NCBI RefSeq assembly: GCF_038397735.1 | Contig: NZ_CP151635.1 | Coordinates: forward strand, 1,612,001-1,676,000 | Reading direction: 5' to 3' | Length of the DNA: 64,000 nucleotides | DNA from: Microbacterium sp. LWH13-1.2 | GTDB taxonomy: Bacteria > Actinomycetota > Actinomycetes > Actinomycetales > Microbacteriaceae | Part shown: one piece after another, positions 1-8,219 of the stretch | Numbering within the stretch: the stretch's first letter is position 1 | How the letters are laid out: the number at the start of each line of letters is the position of its first letter | The notes under the pieces: model-generated | Databases searched by the model: none | What the model was told of the DNA's origin: nothing | What the model saw: only the letters and a program-made list of their open reading frames with translations | Program-made: the position numbers and the translations under genes

Positions 1-363
1 CCCGCGCTCACCGCTCACGTCACGGCGAGGCTGCAGGCGGGGCGAGAAGCGGTCACGGAGGGCCTCGCATCCATCGGTGGGCTGTCGATGCCACCGGCGC
101 CCGGCGGCCTCTCCGCCTGGCTCGATCTCGGCGCGCCGATATCGACGGCGCTCTCCCTCGCCGCACGCGACCACCGGCTCGTCCTGCCGCCGGGACCGCG
201 GTTCTCGACCGGAGGGGTGTTGGAGCGACGCCTGCGAATCCCCATCACGCTCCCGCCGGAGCGCGCGGCCGATGCGATGGGACGACTGCAACTCGCGTGG
301 GACGACGTCATGGCCGGCGGATCGTCCGCGCGCCTGGAGATGCCGAACTCGGCGGTCATCTGA
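1..363 (+). CDS. MocR/PdxR-type GntR-family regulator, C-terminal fragment
   Basis: The gene enters from the left edge in frame 1 and ends at TGA 361-363, so only about 120 C-terminal residues are visible. They match the small domain of class I aminotransferases as found in MocR-type regulators: a PPGPRF-like segment (PLP-domain proteins usually have LPG..F here), then an RLRIPITLPPE stretch and a final helix. MocR proteins combine an N-terminal winged helix with an aminotransferase-like effector domain; that N-terminal part lies outside the window. A plain aminotransferase cannot be excluded. Confidence 0.6.
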   Translation, partial: PALTAHVTARLQAGREAVTEGLASIGGLSMPPAPGGLSAWLDLGAPISTALSLAARDHRLVLPPGPRFSTGGVLERRLRIPITLPPERAADAMGRLQLAWDDVMAGGSSARLEMPNSAVI

Positions 364-369
364 GCGCAG

Positions 370-408
370 ACGAGGACCCCGTCCCTGATGCAGGGGCGGG
401 GTCCTCGT
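370..408. terminator. Hairpin between convergent genes
   Basis: A 12-bp perfect stem (370-381 with 397-408, ACGAGGACCCCG/CGGGGTCCTCGT) lies between the MocR-type gene and the DUF3145 gene, which converge here. The loop can pair further. No T-run follows on either strand, so it is a probable bidirectional terminator of the GC-rich actinobacterial kind. Confidence 0.6.
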
Positions 409-504
409 CATGTGGAACAGGGATTCGCCTTCTCAGCGTCCGGGATCACTCACCGGCATCCGATACTCGCGCCTTCCCGCTCCAGGTCTGTGCGGTGTCG
501 TCGA

Positions 505-1008
505 CTAGCCCACCTTGTGCAGCCAGACGACCCTGGCGTCGTCGCTCGCGTGACGGAACGGCTCGAGCTCCTCATCCCAGGCCGAGCCGAGGGCGATGTC
601 GAGTTCCCGCTGCAGTTCGCTCGCACTGCCTGCCGCGATCTCCATCGCATAGCGGATGCGGTCCTCGCCGATGACGATGTTGCCCGCGGCATCCGTCTGG
701 GCGTAGTGGATGCCGAGATCAGGGGTGTGCAGCCAGCGTCCGCCGTCGCTGCGAGGCGTGGGGTCCTCGGTCACCTCGAAGCGGAGGTGCTCCCAGCCGC
801 GGATCGCGGTGGCAAGTGCCGCACCGGTACCGACCGGGCCGTCCCAGTAGAACTCGGCACGGCGTGCGCCGTCGAGCACCGGCTGGTCGCTCCAGTCGAA
901 GTTCACCGCACGACCGATAGCGCGTCCTACCGCCCATTCCAGGTGCGGGCAGAGCGCGCGAGGTGCAGAGTGGACGAAAACCACTCCGCGTGCGTAAGCC
1001 GTCGCCAT
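505..1008 (-). CDS. DUF3145 family protein
   Basis: This 167-residue soluble protein matches the actinobacterial DUF3145 family along its full length. Recognisable stretches are VVFVHSAPRALCPHLEWAVG near the N-terminus and HYAQTDAAGNIVIGEDR in the middle. The family has no established biochemical role. The ATG at 1006-1008 is preceded by GGAGAGATC, a good ribosome-binding site, which supports this start. It has no signal peptide or membrane segment and is transcribed alone. Confidence 0.85.
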   Translation of the reverse strand: MATAYARGVVFVHSAPRALCPHLEWAVGRAIGRAVNFDWSDQPVLDGARRAEFYWDGPVGTGAALATAIRGWEHLRFEVTEDPTPRSDGGRWLHTPDLGIHYAQTDAAGNIVIGEDRIRYAMEIAAGSASELQRELDIALGSAWDEELEPFRHASDDARVVWLHKVG

Positions 1009-1134
1009 GATCTCTCCGTTTCATCAGGTGCGTCTTCCCCAACGACCTGAAACAACGAGAACTGGCGTGAATATGCGGTTATGGGGATATTCTCGCCCAG
1101 ACCGGGCGAAATCACAAGCATGTGATTCCACGAA

Positions 1135-1165
1135 GAAGGCCCCGGTCGCGAGGACCGGGGCCTTC
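1135..1165 (-). terminator. Terminator of the oxygenase-like gene
   Basis: A 13-bp perfect stem (1135-1147 with 1153-1165, GAAGGCCCCGGTC/GACCGGGGCCTTC) with a 5-nt loop follows the stop of the minus-strand gene at 1196. On the minus strand a short T-containing stretch (TTCTTCG) follows the stem. Confidence 0.7.
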
Positions 1166-1195
1166 GGACCGTCGCCGGTCCTGATCGAATGAGGC

Positions 1196-1969
1196 TCAGG
1201 CCTCGCTCATCGCCTGCTTGACCTGCTGGCCCTTGGCCGCGTAGTACGCGGCACGAGCGGCGTCACGACGTGCCTGCTCGGCGTAGCCGGCCTCGAGCAC
1301 GTCCTGCGGGACCTCGACGTTCGGCACATCCTGGGTGCCGTGGTACTTCTCGATGTAGGCGTCGAGCTCGGGGCCCGACGTCCACGACGTGATGAGGCAG
1401 TAGCGCGGTTCCGTGCCGACGTGGGTCGCCGCGTGCCACAGACGCTGCGTGTCGACGATCAGCTGCGCTCCGGCCGGCAGAGCGATGCGGTACTCGATGC
1501 TCGGGTCGGTGCGGTTCTCGCGGAGGACGAAGAAGCTGTCCTTGTCGTCGCTGAGGTTGAAGAAGCCGCGCACGACCCAGCCGGTGCCGTCGGGGTTCAG
1601 ACGGTTGTTGTCGTCCTGGTGGAGGTTGTAGAGGCACTCGCCGTACGGGGTCGGCTGCAGCTCGATGACGCGGCAGCGACCGACGTTGGCACCGGGCTCC
1701 TGCGCGCGTCGCGTGAGGTTGGGGGCTTTGGCGGTCTGCGAGTCGATCCAGACGCCGTCCTTGTCGGTGCGCGGAGGCTTGTGGTTCCAGAAGCCGTTGC
1801 ACTCGATCTCGCCCTTGGCGCTGGCGAGAGGGGCGAAGCGGGTGTCACCCGACGACTTCCAGTCGTTGTACTCGATGTCGAGCCACTCCTTGGGGTCGAG
1901 CTCCTGGTCGTAGCTGTCGAGAACGACGAAGCCTTTGTCTTCGAGGGCAGCGGACTTGATGTATCCCAT
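1196..1969 (-). CDS. Putative 2OG-Fe(II) oxygenase-like protein under an iron box
   Basis: The 257-residue protein shows the pattern of a double-stranded beta-helix Fe(II)/2-oxoglutarate oxygenase. HxD is at H117/D119 (LHQDD), a distal His at H179 or H183 (LWHAATH), and an Arg ten residues after H179 (R189) could bind the co-substrate carboxylate. No signal peptide or membrane segment is present, and the C-terminal ~45 residues form an Ala-rich, probably helical tail. It is monocistronic with its own terminator. A DtxR/IdeR-like box sits in its promoter, so expression in iron shortage is inferred. Substrate is unknown; a structural cupin without catalysis is the alternative. Confidence 0.55.
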   Translation of the reverse strand: MGYIKSAALEDKGFVVLDSYDQELDPKEWLDIEYNDWKSSGDTRFAPLASAKGEIECNGFWNHKPPRTDKDGVWIDSQTAKAPNLTRRAQEPGANVGRCRVIELQPTPYGECLYNLHQDDNNRLNPDGTGWVVRGFFNLSDDKDSFFVLRENRTDPSIEYRIALPAGAQLIVDTQRLWHAATHVGTEPRYCLITSWTSGPELDAYIEKYHGTQDVPNVEVPQDVLEAGYAEQARRDAARAAYYAAKGQQVKQAMSEA

Positions 1970-2005
1970 GATCTGAACCAGATCCTTTCATCGGGGGCCA
2001 GCACG

Positions 2006-2040
2006 TTTTAACAGGCCCTGATAAGGCAAGCCTAACAGGG
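2006..2040 (-). promoter_or_regulatory. DtxR/IdeR-like iron box over the oxygenase promoter
   Basis: The minus strand reads TTAGGCTTGCCTTATCAGG at 2035-2017, against the DtxR/IdeR consensus TTAGGTTAGCCTAACCTAA, agreeing at about 13 of 19 positions and framed by CCCTG/CAGGG arms (2016-2020, 2036-2040). A -35-like TTAGGC (2035-2030) and a -10-like TTAAAA (2011-2006) with an 18-bp spacer fall on the box, so a bound repressor would block RNA polymerase. Assignment rests on motif similarity and position only. Confidence 0.6.
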
Positions 2041-2081
2041 CACTTCTGGAGCGCCGCCGAGGGCCGCCGTGAATAAGCGAA

Positions 2082-2119
2082 TAGACTGAATCGGGCGCCT
2101 GGCGACTCCTCGGCGCCCG
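2082..2119 (+). promoter_or_regulatory. Promoter and 5' hairpin ahead of the DUF262 gene
   Basis: A -10-like TAGACT (2082-2087) is followed by an 8-bp hairpin (CGGGCGCC 2092-2099 with GGCGCCCG 2112-2119). A transcript starting near 2094 would have the hairpin at its 5' end, about 25 bases before the start codon. No clear -35 is visible. Confidence 0.35.
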
Positions 2120-2145
2120 GCGTTACGGGAGGACGAGACACCAGC

Positions 2146-4149
2146 ATGAGCACTGCGACCAACGTCGAGGCGACAGCTGTCAACACGATCGAGTGGCTCG
2201 CAGAGGACTCCACGACCATCGTCGTGCCGGTGTATCAGCGTCAGTACCGATGGGACATCGGCGGATGCGAGCAGTTGCTCTCCGACGTCCGAGCCGTCGC
2301 CCGGGAAGACGAGTCCCATCGCCACTTCATCGGTTCGATCCTGTCGGCCGCCGACGACTCCGACGCCGACACCGACCTCGTGCTGATCGACGGCCAGCAG
2401 CGCATCACGACGCTCATGCTGCTCGTCGCTGCACTGCGGCACGCGGTGCAGGACTCCTCCCCCGAGCTCGTCGCAGAGCTCGATCGCGTCCTCGTGCGCC
2501 CTGACGACGCCACCCGCACCAAGCTGCGGCCCCACGACGCCTGGGCGGAGCTGTACGAGTCGGTGGTGCTCGAACGCGGCGACCACGCCGACCGCGACTC
2601 GCGCTTCGACGACAATTACGCGTTCTTCCGCAGCCAGGTGCAGACCGACGAGGCTCCGCTGATCTGGCGGGGGCTGCAGAGACTCGAGCACGTGTCGATC
2701 ACGCTCGGCGCCGAGGCCAACGCCCAGCAGATCTTCGAGAGCCTGAACTCCACGGGCGAACCGCTGAGAGATCACGAGCTCATCCACAACTACATCCTGA
2801 TGGGGCTGACACACACCGAGCAGCTCGATGTCGAAACGCGTTTCTGGCTGCCGATCGAACGGCACACGGGAGAGACCATCGGCGCGTTCTGGCGGCACTA
2901 CCTCGTCATGACGACGGGCCGCGAGGTCGCCGCCAATGGCGAGCACGGCGTGTACAGCGCGTTCCGGCACTCCTTTCCCCGCGTCGACCTCGATCACCTG
3001 CAGGCGGATGCCGAGGTGTGGCGGCACTACGCCGAGATCTACGGCATCCTGCTCGATCCTTCACTCGAGAAGAACCCTGAGATCGCGCAGCAGCTGCGAT
3101 TCGTGAACACCTTCGGCCGTGCGGCCTATCCGCTGGTGTTGAGCGTGTACAGCGACCATTCGCGCGGACTCATCGGACGCGACGAGCTCATCGAGACGCT
3201 CGAGTGGATCCAGACCATGTACCTGCGTCGCACGCTGGTGAACCTTCCCAACGAGCGGCTCGTCGCACGTCTCTGCCGCGCCCGCTCCGACGGCCGAGAT
3301 GCGCTCGCCCGGGCCTTCGCGCGCATCACCCCGTCTGACGAGCGCGTGAGTGCGGTGCTGAAGTACAGCGAGCTTCCGCATCCCGCCTATGTGCTCGGCC
3401 GCCTGGAGGGCGTGGACGAATCGATCGACTTCGACGTCGAGCACATCGTCCCGACCGTCCCGAGCGACAGCTGGTCGGGCGACGGCGTGCGCCCCTGGAT
3501 CGACTACTCGGATGACGAGCGCAACGCCCACCGTGCTCTCGCCCCCACTCTCGGAAACCTCACCCTGCTCGAGCAGCACCTCGCGGAGCGCGTCTTCGGC
3601 GAGTCGTTCGCGGTCAAGCGGGACTCGGCGTACGCGCGCAGCACGGTCTCTGAGACCAGGGCACTCGAGCGCACCGAGAGCTGGGGCACTGCCGCCATCT
3701 CGGAGCGCACGGTCCGCCTCACCGCCGATCTGCTGCGCATCTGGGCGCGCCCGGCCCTGCCCGAGATCGACGACGACGGACTGACCCCGATCCTCGACGC
3801 CGTCCGCCGGCGTGGCTGGCCGGCGGGCTGGGAGCGGGAGTTCGAGTACGTCGAGTACCGCGGCGAGCGGTGGGAGGTCTTCGACGTCCGATATCTCTTC
3901 AATCGCGTCTTCCGGCGCGCCTGGACGGACACGCGCGCCGCCGCCGTCGCGTACTGCGCCGCCCACGGCGGACCCATCTACGACGCGATGGCGTGGAAGG
4001 GCCAATGGGACCAGCTCGACGAGTCGCACCACCTGTACATGGGGTGGGACTCGAACTACATGATGAACGCGGTGCAGGGCGTGCTCCAGGAGGCGGGCAT
4101 CGCCTCCGAGGTGTTCGTCAAGTACTCCTATATCGGGAATGTGATGTGA
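2146..4149 (+). CDS. DUF262-DUF1524 protein, single-chain GmrSD-like nuclease
   Basis: A 667-residue protein. The N-terminal DUF262 (GmrS-like, ParB-fold NTPase) domain carries PVYQRQYRW (28-36) and IDGQQRITTL (81-90). A helical middle is followed by a DUF1524 (GmrD-like HNH nuclease) part with VEHIVP (431-436), LGNLTLL (469-475) and the trailing FAVKRDSAY. In known GmrSD enzymes these domains cut DNA bearing modified cytosines, so phage restriction is the likely role. Residues from about 555 form a C-terminal region I do not recognise, with many aromatic residues. The ATG is 13 bases after GGGAGGA. The next gene begins one base after its stop. Catalytic motifs look intact; specificity is unknown. 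Confidence 0.85.
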   Translation: MSTATNVEATAVNTIEWLAEDSTTIVVPVYQRQYRWDIGGCEQLLSDVRAVAREDESHRHFIGSILSAADDSDADTDLVLIDGQQRITTLMLLVAALRHAVQDSSPELVAELDRVLVRPDDATRTKLRPHDAWAELYESVVLERGDHADRDSRFDDNYAFFRSQVQTDEAPLIWRGLQRLEHVSITLGAEANAQQIFESLNSTGEPLRDHELIHNYILMGLTHTEQLDVETRFWLPIERHTGETIGAFWRHYLVMTTGREVAANGEHGVYSAFRHSFPRVDLDHLQADAEVWRHYAEIYGILLDPSLEKNPEIAQQLRFVNTFGRAAYPLVLSVYSDHSRGLIGRDELIETLEWIQTMYLRRTLVNLPNERLVARLCRARSDGRDALARAFARITPSDERVSAVLKYSELPHPAYVLGRLEGVDESIDFDVEHIVPTVPSDSWSGDGVRPWIDYSDDERNAHRALAPTLGNLTLLEQHLAERVFGESFAVKRDSAYARSTVSETRALERTESWGTAAISERTVRLTADLLRIWARPALPEIDDDGLTPILDAVRRRGWPAGWEREFEYVEYRGERWEVFDVRYLFNRVFRRAWTDTRAAAVAYCAAHGGPIYDAMAWKGQWDQLDESHHLYMGWDSNYMMNAVQGVLQEAGIASEVFVKYSYIGNVM

Positions 4150-4150
4150 C

Positions 4151-5398
4151 ATGACCACCACCATCCGCCGCCTGCTCGACCTCACCGTCGAGGAGCACAC
4201 GCTCACCGTGCCGCTCGTCTGGGGCGACCCGGCCGACACCCGCACGATCGAGATCTTCGCCCGCGTCGTCACGCGCGAGGGAGGAGAACGCCTCCCCTAC
4301 CTGGTCTTCCTGCAGGGCGGCCCCGGACACGAGGCGCCCCGCCCGTTCCACTCGTCCACCGCCCCGGCGTGGCTCGATGAGGCTCTCGCGCACTATCGGG
4401 TGGTGATGCTCGATCAGCGAGGCACCGGGCTCTCCACGCCGGTCGGCGACGCTGACCTCGAACGCGGCTCGGCCGAGGTCGCCGAGTACCTCACCCATCT
4501 GCGTGCGGACTCGATCGTCCGCGACTGCGAGGCGATGCGCGCGCACCTCGCAGCCGAGACGTGGAGCGTACTGGGTCAATCCTTCGGCGGCTTCACGACC
4601 CTGGCCTACCTGTCGACCGACGCGGACTCGATCGCCGACGTGTTCATCACCGGCGGGCTCAGCACGGTGAACCGGCACCCCGACGAGGTCTACGCGCTCT
4701 GCTACGACAAGATGCGCTCGGCCTCCGAGCAGTACTACCGTCGGTTCCCCGAGCACCGCGACACCATGCGCCGCTTGGTCGATCGGGCAGAGTCCGGCGA
4801 CATCGTTCTCCCCGACGGCGAGGTGGTCTCCCCGTCGCGACTGCGCTCCGTGGGTTCCGCGCTCGGCACGAACGACGGTTGGCAGACCGTGTGGTCGCTG
4901 CTCGAGCGCGATCCCGCGTCCAACGCCTTCCGCCACGACCTGATGCACGCGATGCCGTACGGCGGGCGCAACCCTCTCTACTTCGCCTTCCACGAGTCGA
5001 GTTACGCGAGCGGTCACGCGACACGGTGGTCGGCGGAACGCACCGAGCCCCAGGACTTCCGCGACGACGTCACCCTGTTCACGGGCGAGCACATCCGGCG
5101 TGAGTGGACCGACACGGTGCCGGCGTTCCAGCCGTGGCGTGACGTCACGCTCGCGCTGGCGGAGTTCGAGTGGCCCCGGATCTACGACGAGGTCGCCATC
5201 GCCACCTCCGGAGCGACCGGTGCCGCGGCGGTGTACGTGAACGACGTCTACGTGCCGATGGAGTTCTCGCTCGAGACCGCTCGGCTGCTGCCCGGAGTGC
5301 AGCTCTGGGTGACCAGCGAGCACGAGCACAACGGGGTGCGCTCCGGTCCAGTGCTGACCCACCTCTTCGACCTCGCGCACGGTCGCCGCATCCGCTGA
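4151..5398 (+). CDS. Alpha/beta hydrolase, proline iminopeptidase-like (S33)
   Basis: This 415-residue cytoplasmic hydrolase shows the oxyanion-loop HGGP variant LQGGPGHEAPRP, then LDQRGTGLST, then the nucleophile elbow GQSFGG with Ser144. The catalytic His probably lies in SEHEHNG near the C-terminus. S33 prolyl aminopeptidases release N-terminal proline from peptides; the length and motif order fit that family, but substrate is not proven. Its ATG is one base beyond the stop of the DUF262 nuclease gene, so the two are almost certainly co-transcribed and translationally coupled. S33 peptidases are not a usual partner of GmrSD proteins. Confidence 0.85.
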   Translation: MTTTIRRLLDLTVEEHTLTVPLVWGDPADTRTIEIFARVVTREGGERLPYLVFLQGGPGHEAPRPFHSSTAPAWLDEALAHYRVVMLDQRGTGLSTPVGDADLERGSAEVAEYLTHLRADSIVRDCEAMRAHLAAETWSVLGQSFGGFTTLAYLSTDADSIADVFITGGLSTVNRHPDEVYALCYDKMRSASEQYYRRFPEHRDTMRRLVDRAESGDIVLPDGEVVSPSRLRSVGSALGTNDGWQTVWSLLERDPASNAFRHDLMHAMPYGGRNPLYFAFHESSYASGHATRWSAERTEPQDFRDDVTLFTGEHIRREWTDTVPAFQPWRDVTLALAEFEWPRIYDEVAIATSGATGAAAVYVNDVYVPMEFSLETARLLPGVQLWVTSEHEHNGVRSGPVLTHLFDLAHGRRIR

Positions 5399-5464
5399 GA
5401 CGCCCCTTCCGAAATCATCCTGCAGGCGGATGCCGATGCGGCACGCGCCGAATAGCCTGGACTC

Positions 5465-5746
5465 ATGGCCGACGCCCTCGGGATGCTCCTCACGATCGCG
5501 ATCCTCCTCGTCGTCGTGATCGCGATCGTCGTCGTGATCGTCGCGATCTACGCGAAGGCGCCCCTGGAGAAGAAGTACGAGAGCGCCGGCGGTGGACTGG
5601 GTGGTTCCTTCGACGCGATCTGGATGCCGTCGGCGCACGAGGCCGGCATGGAGCGCGACCGCCAGACGAAGCGTACGGCTCCCGCGCCCGCGCCCGGTGA
5701 CCCGCTCAGCCGGATCGACGGCGAACGCATCGTGATCGACATCTGA
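5465..5746 (+). CDS. Small single-pass membrane protein
   Basis: A 93-residue protein with one very hydrophobic N-terminal segment (about residues 5-29, rich in Ile/Val) followed by a short basic-acidic stretch and a cytoplasmic-looking tail ending in IDGERIVIDI. No family recognised. A -10-like TAGCCT at 5453-5458 lies six bases before the ATG, which supports both the start and a leaderless transcript. A strong hairpin follows the stop. Confidence 0.75.
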   Translation: MADALGMLLTIAILLVVVIAIVVVIVAIYAKAPLEKKYESAGGGLGGSFDAIWMPSAHEAGMERDRQTKRTAPAPAPGDPLSRIDGERIVIDI

Positions 5747-5764
5747 CGGTCGCCGCGGGTACGA

Positions 5765-5800
5765 CGAAGGCCCCGTTTTCCGAGGAACACGGGGCCTTCG
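5765..5800. terminator. Bidirectional terminator
   Basis: A 12-bp perfect stem, CGAAGGCCCCGT (5765-5776) with ACGGGGCCTTCG (5789-5800), and a 12-nt loop lie between the convergent small membrane protein gene and rpmE2. It can serve both. Confidence 0.75.
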
Positions 5801-5813
5801 AGTGCGGCGATCG

Positions 5814-6071
5814 TTACTTGGTCGATCCGCCGAAGCCCTTGAAGCGCTGGTTGAACTTCTCGACGCGGCCGGCCGAGTCCATGATGCGCTGCTTGCCCGT
5901 GTAGAACGGGTGCGATGCCGACGAGATCTCGACGTCGATGACGGGGTACTCGACGCCGTCGAGCTCGATGGTCTTGTCGCCCGTCACGGTCGAACGGGTG
6001 AGGAACGTCTCTCCCGAGCCCAGGTCGCGGAACACGACAGCCTTGTACTCGGGGTGAATGTCAGTCTTCAT
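5814..6071 (-). CDS. rpmE2: 50S ribosomal protein L31 type B
   Basis: An 85-residue L31 of the type B (C-minus) class: it starts [16 protein letters not shown], has the [14 protein letters not shown] signature, and lacks the CxxC zinc ligands of the other L31 class. It is a structural protein of the large subunit at the intersubunit bridge. C-minus paralogues are often Zur-repressed under zinc sufficiency, but I see no Zur-like palindrome upstream. Instead the 5' leader contains two hairpins. AAGGAATCCC precedes the ATG as ribosome-binding site. Confidence 0.95.
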   Translation of the reverse strand: MKTDIHPEYKAVVFRDLGSGETFLTRSTVTGDKTIELDGVEYPVIDVEISSASHPFYTGKQRIMDSAGRVEKFNQRFKGFGGSTK

Positions 6072-6151
6072 GGGATTCCTTAGTTGCTGCCCTGGATTGT
6101 GCCAGGGACGAGGGAAGTCTGCGGTGCAGAGAGCACCAAGGGTCGATTCTA
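6072..6151 (-). promoter_or_regulatory. Structured 5' leader of rpmE2
   Basis: On the minus strand a -10-like TAGAAT (6151-6146) is followed by two hairpins before the L31 start: GGTGC/GCACC with a 5-nt loop (6137-6123) and CCCTGG/CCAGGG with a 6-nt loop (6107-6090). The ribosome-binding site follows the second. Two compact stems in a leader of about 70 nt suggest an autogenous ribosomal-protein leader, though I cannot score it against known L31 leader models. Confidence 0.45.
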
Positions 6152-6162
6152 TCAGATCGTGA

Positions 6163-6948
6163 TCAGGATGCCGCGCGCGCGGCGTAGCGTCCGTCTTCGC
6201 TGGTCAGCACGATGGGCATGCCGAACGTCTCGGTCAGCGTCTCGGCCGTGAGCGTCTCGGCGACGGGGCCAGCCGCGACGATGCGCCCTTCACGCATCAG
6301 CAGCACGTGCGTGAATCCCACGGGGATCTCTTCGACGTGGTGCGTGACCATCAGCATCGCGGGAGTCGTCGGCGACGACGCGTAGCCGCTGAGAAGAGCC
6401 AGCAGTTCTTCTCGCGACCCGAGGTCGAGCGACGCCGTCGGCTCATCGAGGAGAAGCAGCTCGGGGTCGGTCATGACGGCCCTGGCGATCTGCACGCGCT
6501 TCTGCTCGCCGTCGCTCAGTGTGCCGAACGTGCGGTCGGCCAGGTGCTCGAGACGCCAGTCACCCAGCACGCGCAGTGCGCGGCGCTCGTCGATGTCCTC
6601 GTAGTTCTCATTCCAGCGGCCGAGCACCGAGTACGCGGCGGTGAGGACGGTGTTCAGCACGGTCTCGTCGCGGGGTACGCGCTTCGCCATCGCCGAGGAC
6701 GCGAATCCGATGCGCGGACGCACTTCGAACACATCGGTGCGGCCGAGGGTCTCCCCCAGCACCGTCACGGTTCCCGAGGTCGGGTGCATGAGCGTGTCGG
6801 CCAGCTGGAGCAGCGTGGTCTTGCCGGCGCCGTTCGGTCCGAGGATCACCCATCGCTGATCGTCGTCGACCTGCCAGGTCACGTGATCGATGATGTTGCG
6901 GCCCTCACGGCGCACGACGACGTCGGTGAATTCCAGAGCGCTCGACAT
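6163..6948 (-). CDS. ABC transporter ATP-binding protein
   Basis: A 261-residue single ABC ATPase domain with Walker [10 protein letters not shown] (37-45), signature LSDGEQ (144-149), Walker B LLLLDEP (164-170) and switch His in MVTHHVEE. The nearest well-known relatives are ModF/FecE/CcmA-like ATPases. No permease gene is adjacent (glgA lies upstream, L31 downstream), so the partner is encoded elsewhere or it is an orphan. The minus strand reads TAGGCT (6960-6955), six bases, then ATG, fitting a leaderless message. Confidence 0.85.
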   Translation of the reverse strand: MSSALEFTDVVVRREGRNIIDHVTWQVDDDQRWVILGPNGAGKTTLLQLADTLMHPTSGTVTVLGETLGRTDVFEVRPRIGFASSAMAKRVPRDETVLNTVLTAAYSVLGRWNENYEDIDERRALRVLGDWRLEHLADRTFGTLSDGEQKRVQIARAVMTDPELLLLDEPTASLDLGSREELLALLSGYASSPTTPAMLMVTHHVEEIPVGFTHVLLMREGRIVAAGPVAETLTAETLTETFGMPIVLTSEDGRYAARAAS

Positions 6949-6965
6949 GCTTCCAGCCTATCGGC

Positions 6966-8150
6966 TCAGGAGGTCAGCTCCGCGTACAGCGCGCGCGTGG
7001 TGTCGGCGATCGCACCCCAGCTGAACTCGTCCCGGGCACGCTCCCGCCCGGCTTCGCCGTATGCCCGCGCGCGCTCCGGGTCGGAGGTCACCTCCGTCAG
7101 CACTCGGGCCAGATCGGCGATGTAGCGCTCAGGGTCGACGGGCGTGCCCGTGCCATCCTGCAGCTGCTCGATCGGCACGAGCCGTCCGGTGACGCCATCG
7201 GCGACGACCTCGGGAATGCCGCCGGTCGCCGTGCCGACGACCGCGGCGCCACACGCCATCGCCTCGAGGTTCACGATGCCGAGCGGCTCGTAGACAGACG
7301 GGCAGACGAAGGTCGTCGCGGCGGTGAGGATCGCCGAGAGCTCATCGCGCGGCAACATCCGCTCGATCCAGACGACACCGTCGCGGGTCTGCTGGAGGAG
7401 CTTCACGCCCTCCTGCACCTCCGCCATGATCTCGGGGGTGTCCGGGGCTCCGGCGCAGAGGACGAGCTGCACCTCGGGCGGGAGCAGACGAGCCGCCTGC
7501 AGCAGATAAGGGAGCCCCTTCTGCCGCGTGATTCGCCCGACGAAGACGACCGACGGTCGGGCCGGGTCGATCCCGACGGATTCCAGGAAGGCGGGGTTGT
7601 GCACAGGCCGCCACCGTTCGACGTCGATCCCGTTGTGGATCACCCGCACCTTTGCCGGGTCGACCGACGGGTAGCTGCGAAGGATGTCGGCACGCATCCC
7701 CGCGCTGACCGCGATGACCGCTGCCGCGTTCTCGTAGGCGAGCTTCTCGATGCCGCTCGACACCGCGTATCCGCCGCCGAGCTGCTCGGCTTTCCACGGA
7801 CGCAGCGGTTCGAGGCTGTGGGCGGTGAGCACATGAGGGATCCCGTGCAGCTGGGAAGCGATGTGCCCCGCGAAGTTCGCGTACCAGGTGTGGCTGTGCA
7901 CGACGTCGGCGTCGGAGATCGCCGCGACGATCTCGAGATCGGTGCCGAGGGTCTGCAGCGCGGCGTTCGCGGATGCGAGCTCGGACGGCGTCCGATAGGC
8001 GAAAGTACCCGCCTCATCGCGGGGAGAACCGAAGGCTCGAACCTGTACATCGATATTCTGCCGCAGGGCCGTGACGAGCTCGGCGACGTGGACGCCCGCA
8101 CCTCCGTAGATCTCCGGCGGGTATTCCTTCGTGATCATCTCGACGCGCAT
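6966..8150 (-). CDS. glgA: Glycogen synthase, actinobacterial GlgA (GT4)
   Basis: The ATG at 8148-8150 gives 394 residues beginning MRVEMITKEYPPEIYGGAG, the usual N-terminus of this family; an in-frame extension upstream overlaps the divergent glgC and is unlikely. A GT-B glycosyltransferase with the Gly-rich loop, VVFVGRITRQKGL, and the E-x7-E motif in CPSVYEPLGIVNLEAMA that binds the sugar nucleotide. It builds glycogen or maltose 1-phosphate from ADP/UDP-glucose in the cytosol. It is divergent from glgC, which makes the donor. TACCGT (8162-8157) precedes the ATG by six bases. Confidence 0.9.
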   Translation of the reverse strand: MRVEMITKEYPPEIYGGAGVHVAELVTALRQNIDVQVRAFGSPRDEAGTFAYRTPSELASANAALQTLGTDLEIVAAISDADVVHSHTWYANFAGHIASQLHGIPHVLTAHSLEPLRPWKAEQLGGGYAVSSGIEKLAYENAAAVIAVSAGMRADILRSYPSVDPAKVRVIHNGIDVERWRPVHNPAFLESVGIDPARPSVVFVGRITRQKGLPYLLQAARLLPPEVQLVLCAGAPDTPEIMAEVQEGVKLLQQTRDGVVWIERMLPRDELSAILTAATTFVCPSVYEPLGIVNLEAMACGAAVVGTATGGIPEVVADGVTGRLVPIEQLQDGTGTPVDPERYIADLARVLTEVTSDPERARAYGEAGRERARDEFSWGAIADTTRALYAELTS

Positions 8151-8219
8151 GTCTAGACGGTAGTGACTCACTTGTCCAGATGCTAGTTCGCCGGGCCGAT
8201 TCGCCTCTATGGTGGGTGC
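8151..8219. promoter_or_regulatory. Divergent glgA/glgC promoters
   Basis: The 69-bp gap holds one -10 for each direction: TACCGT for glgA (complement of 8157-8162) and TATGGT for glgC (8208-8213), each six bases from its start codon. The -35 regions must lie between or overlap, so a regulator in this gap could control both genes. Confidence 0.55.

Noticed and set aside
2032..5638. Long open frames on the minus strand opposite the nuclease and hydrolase genes
   Set aside because: They mirror high-GC codon bias of the plus-strand genes, have low-complexity products and no recognisable domain.
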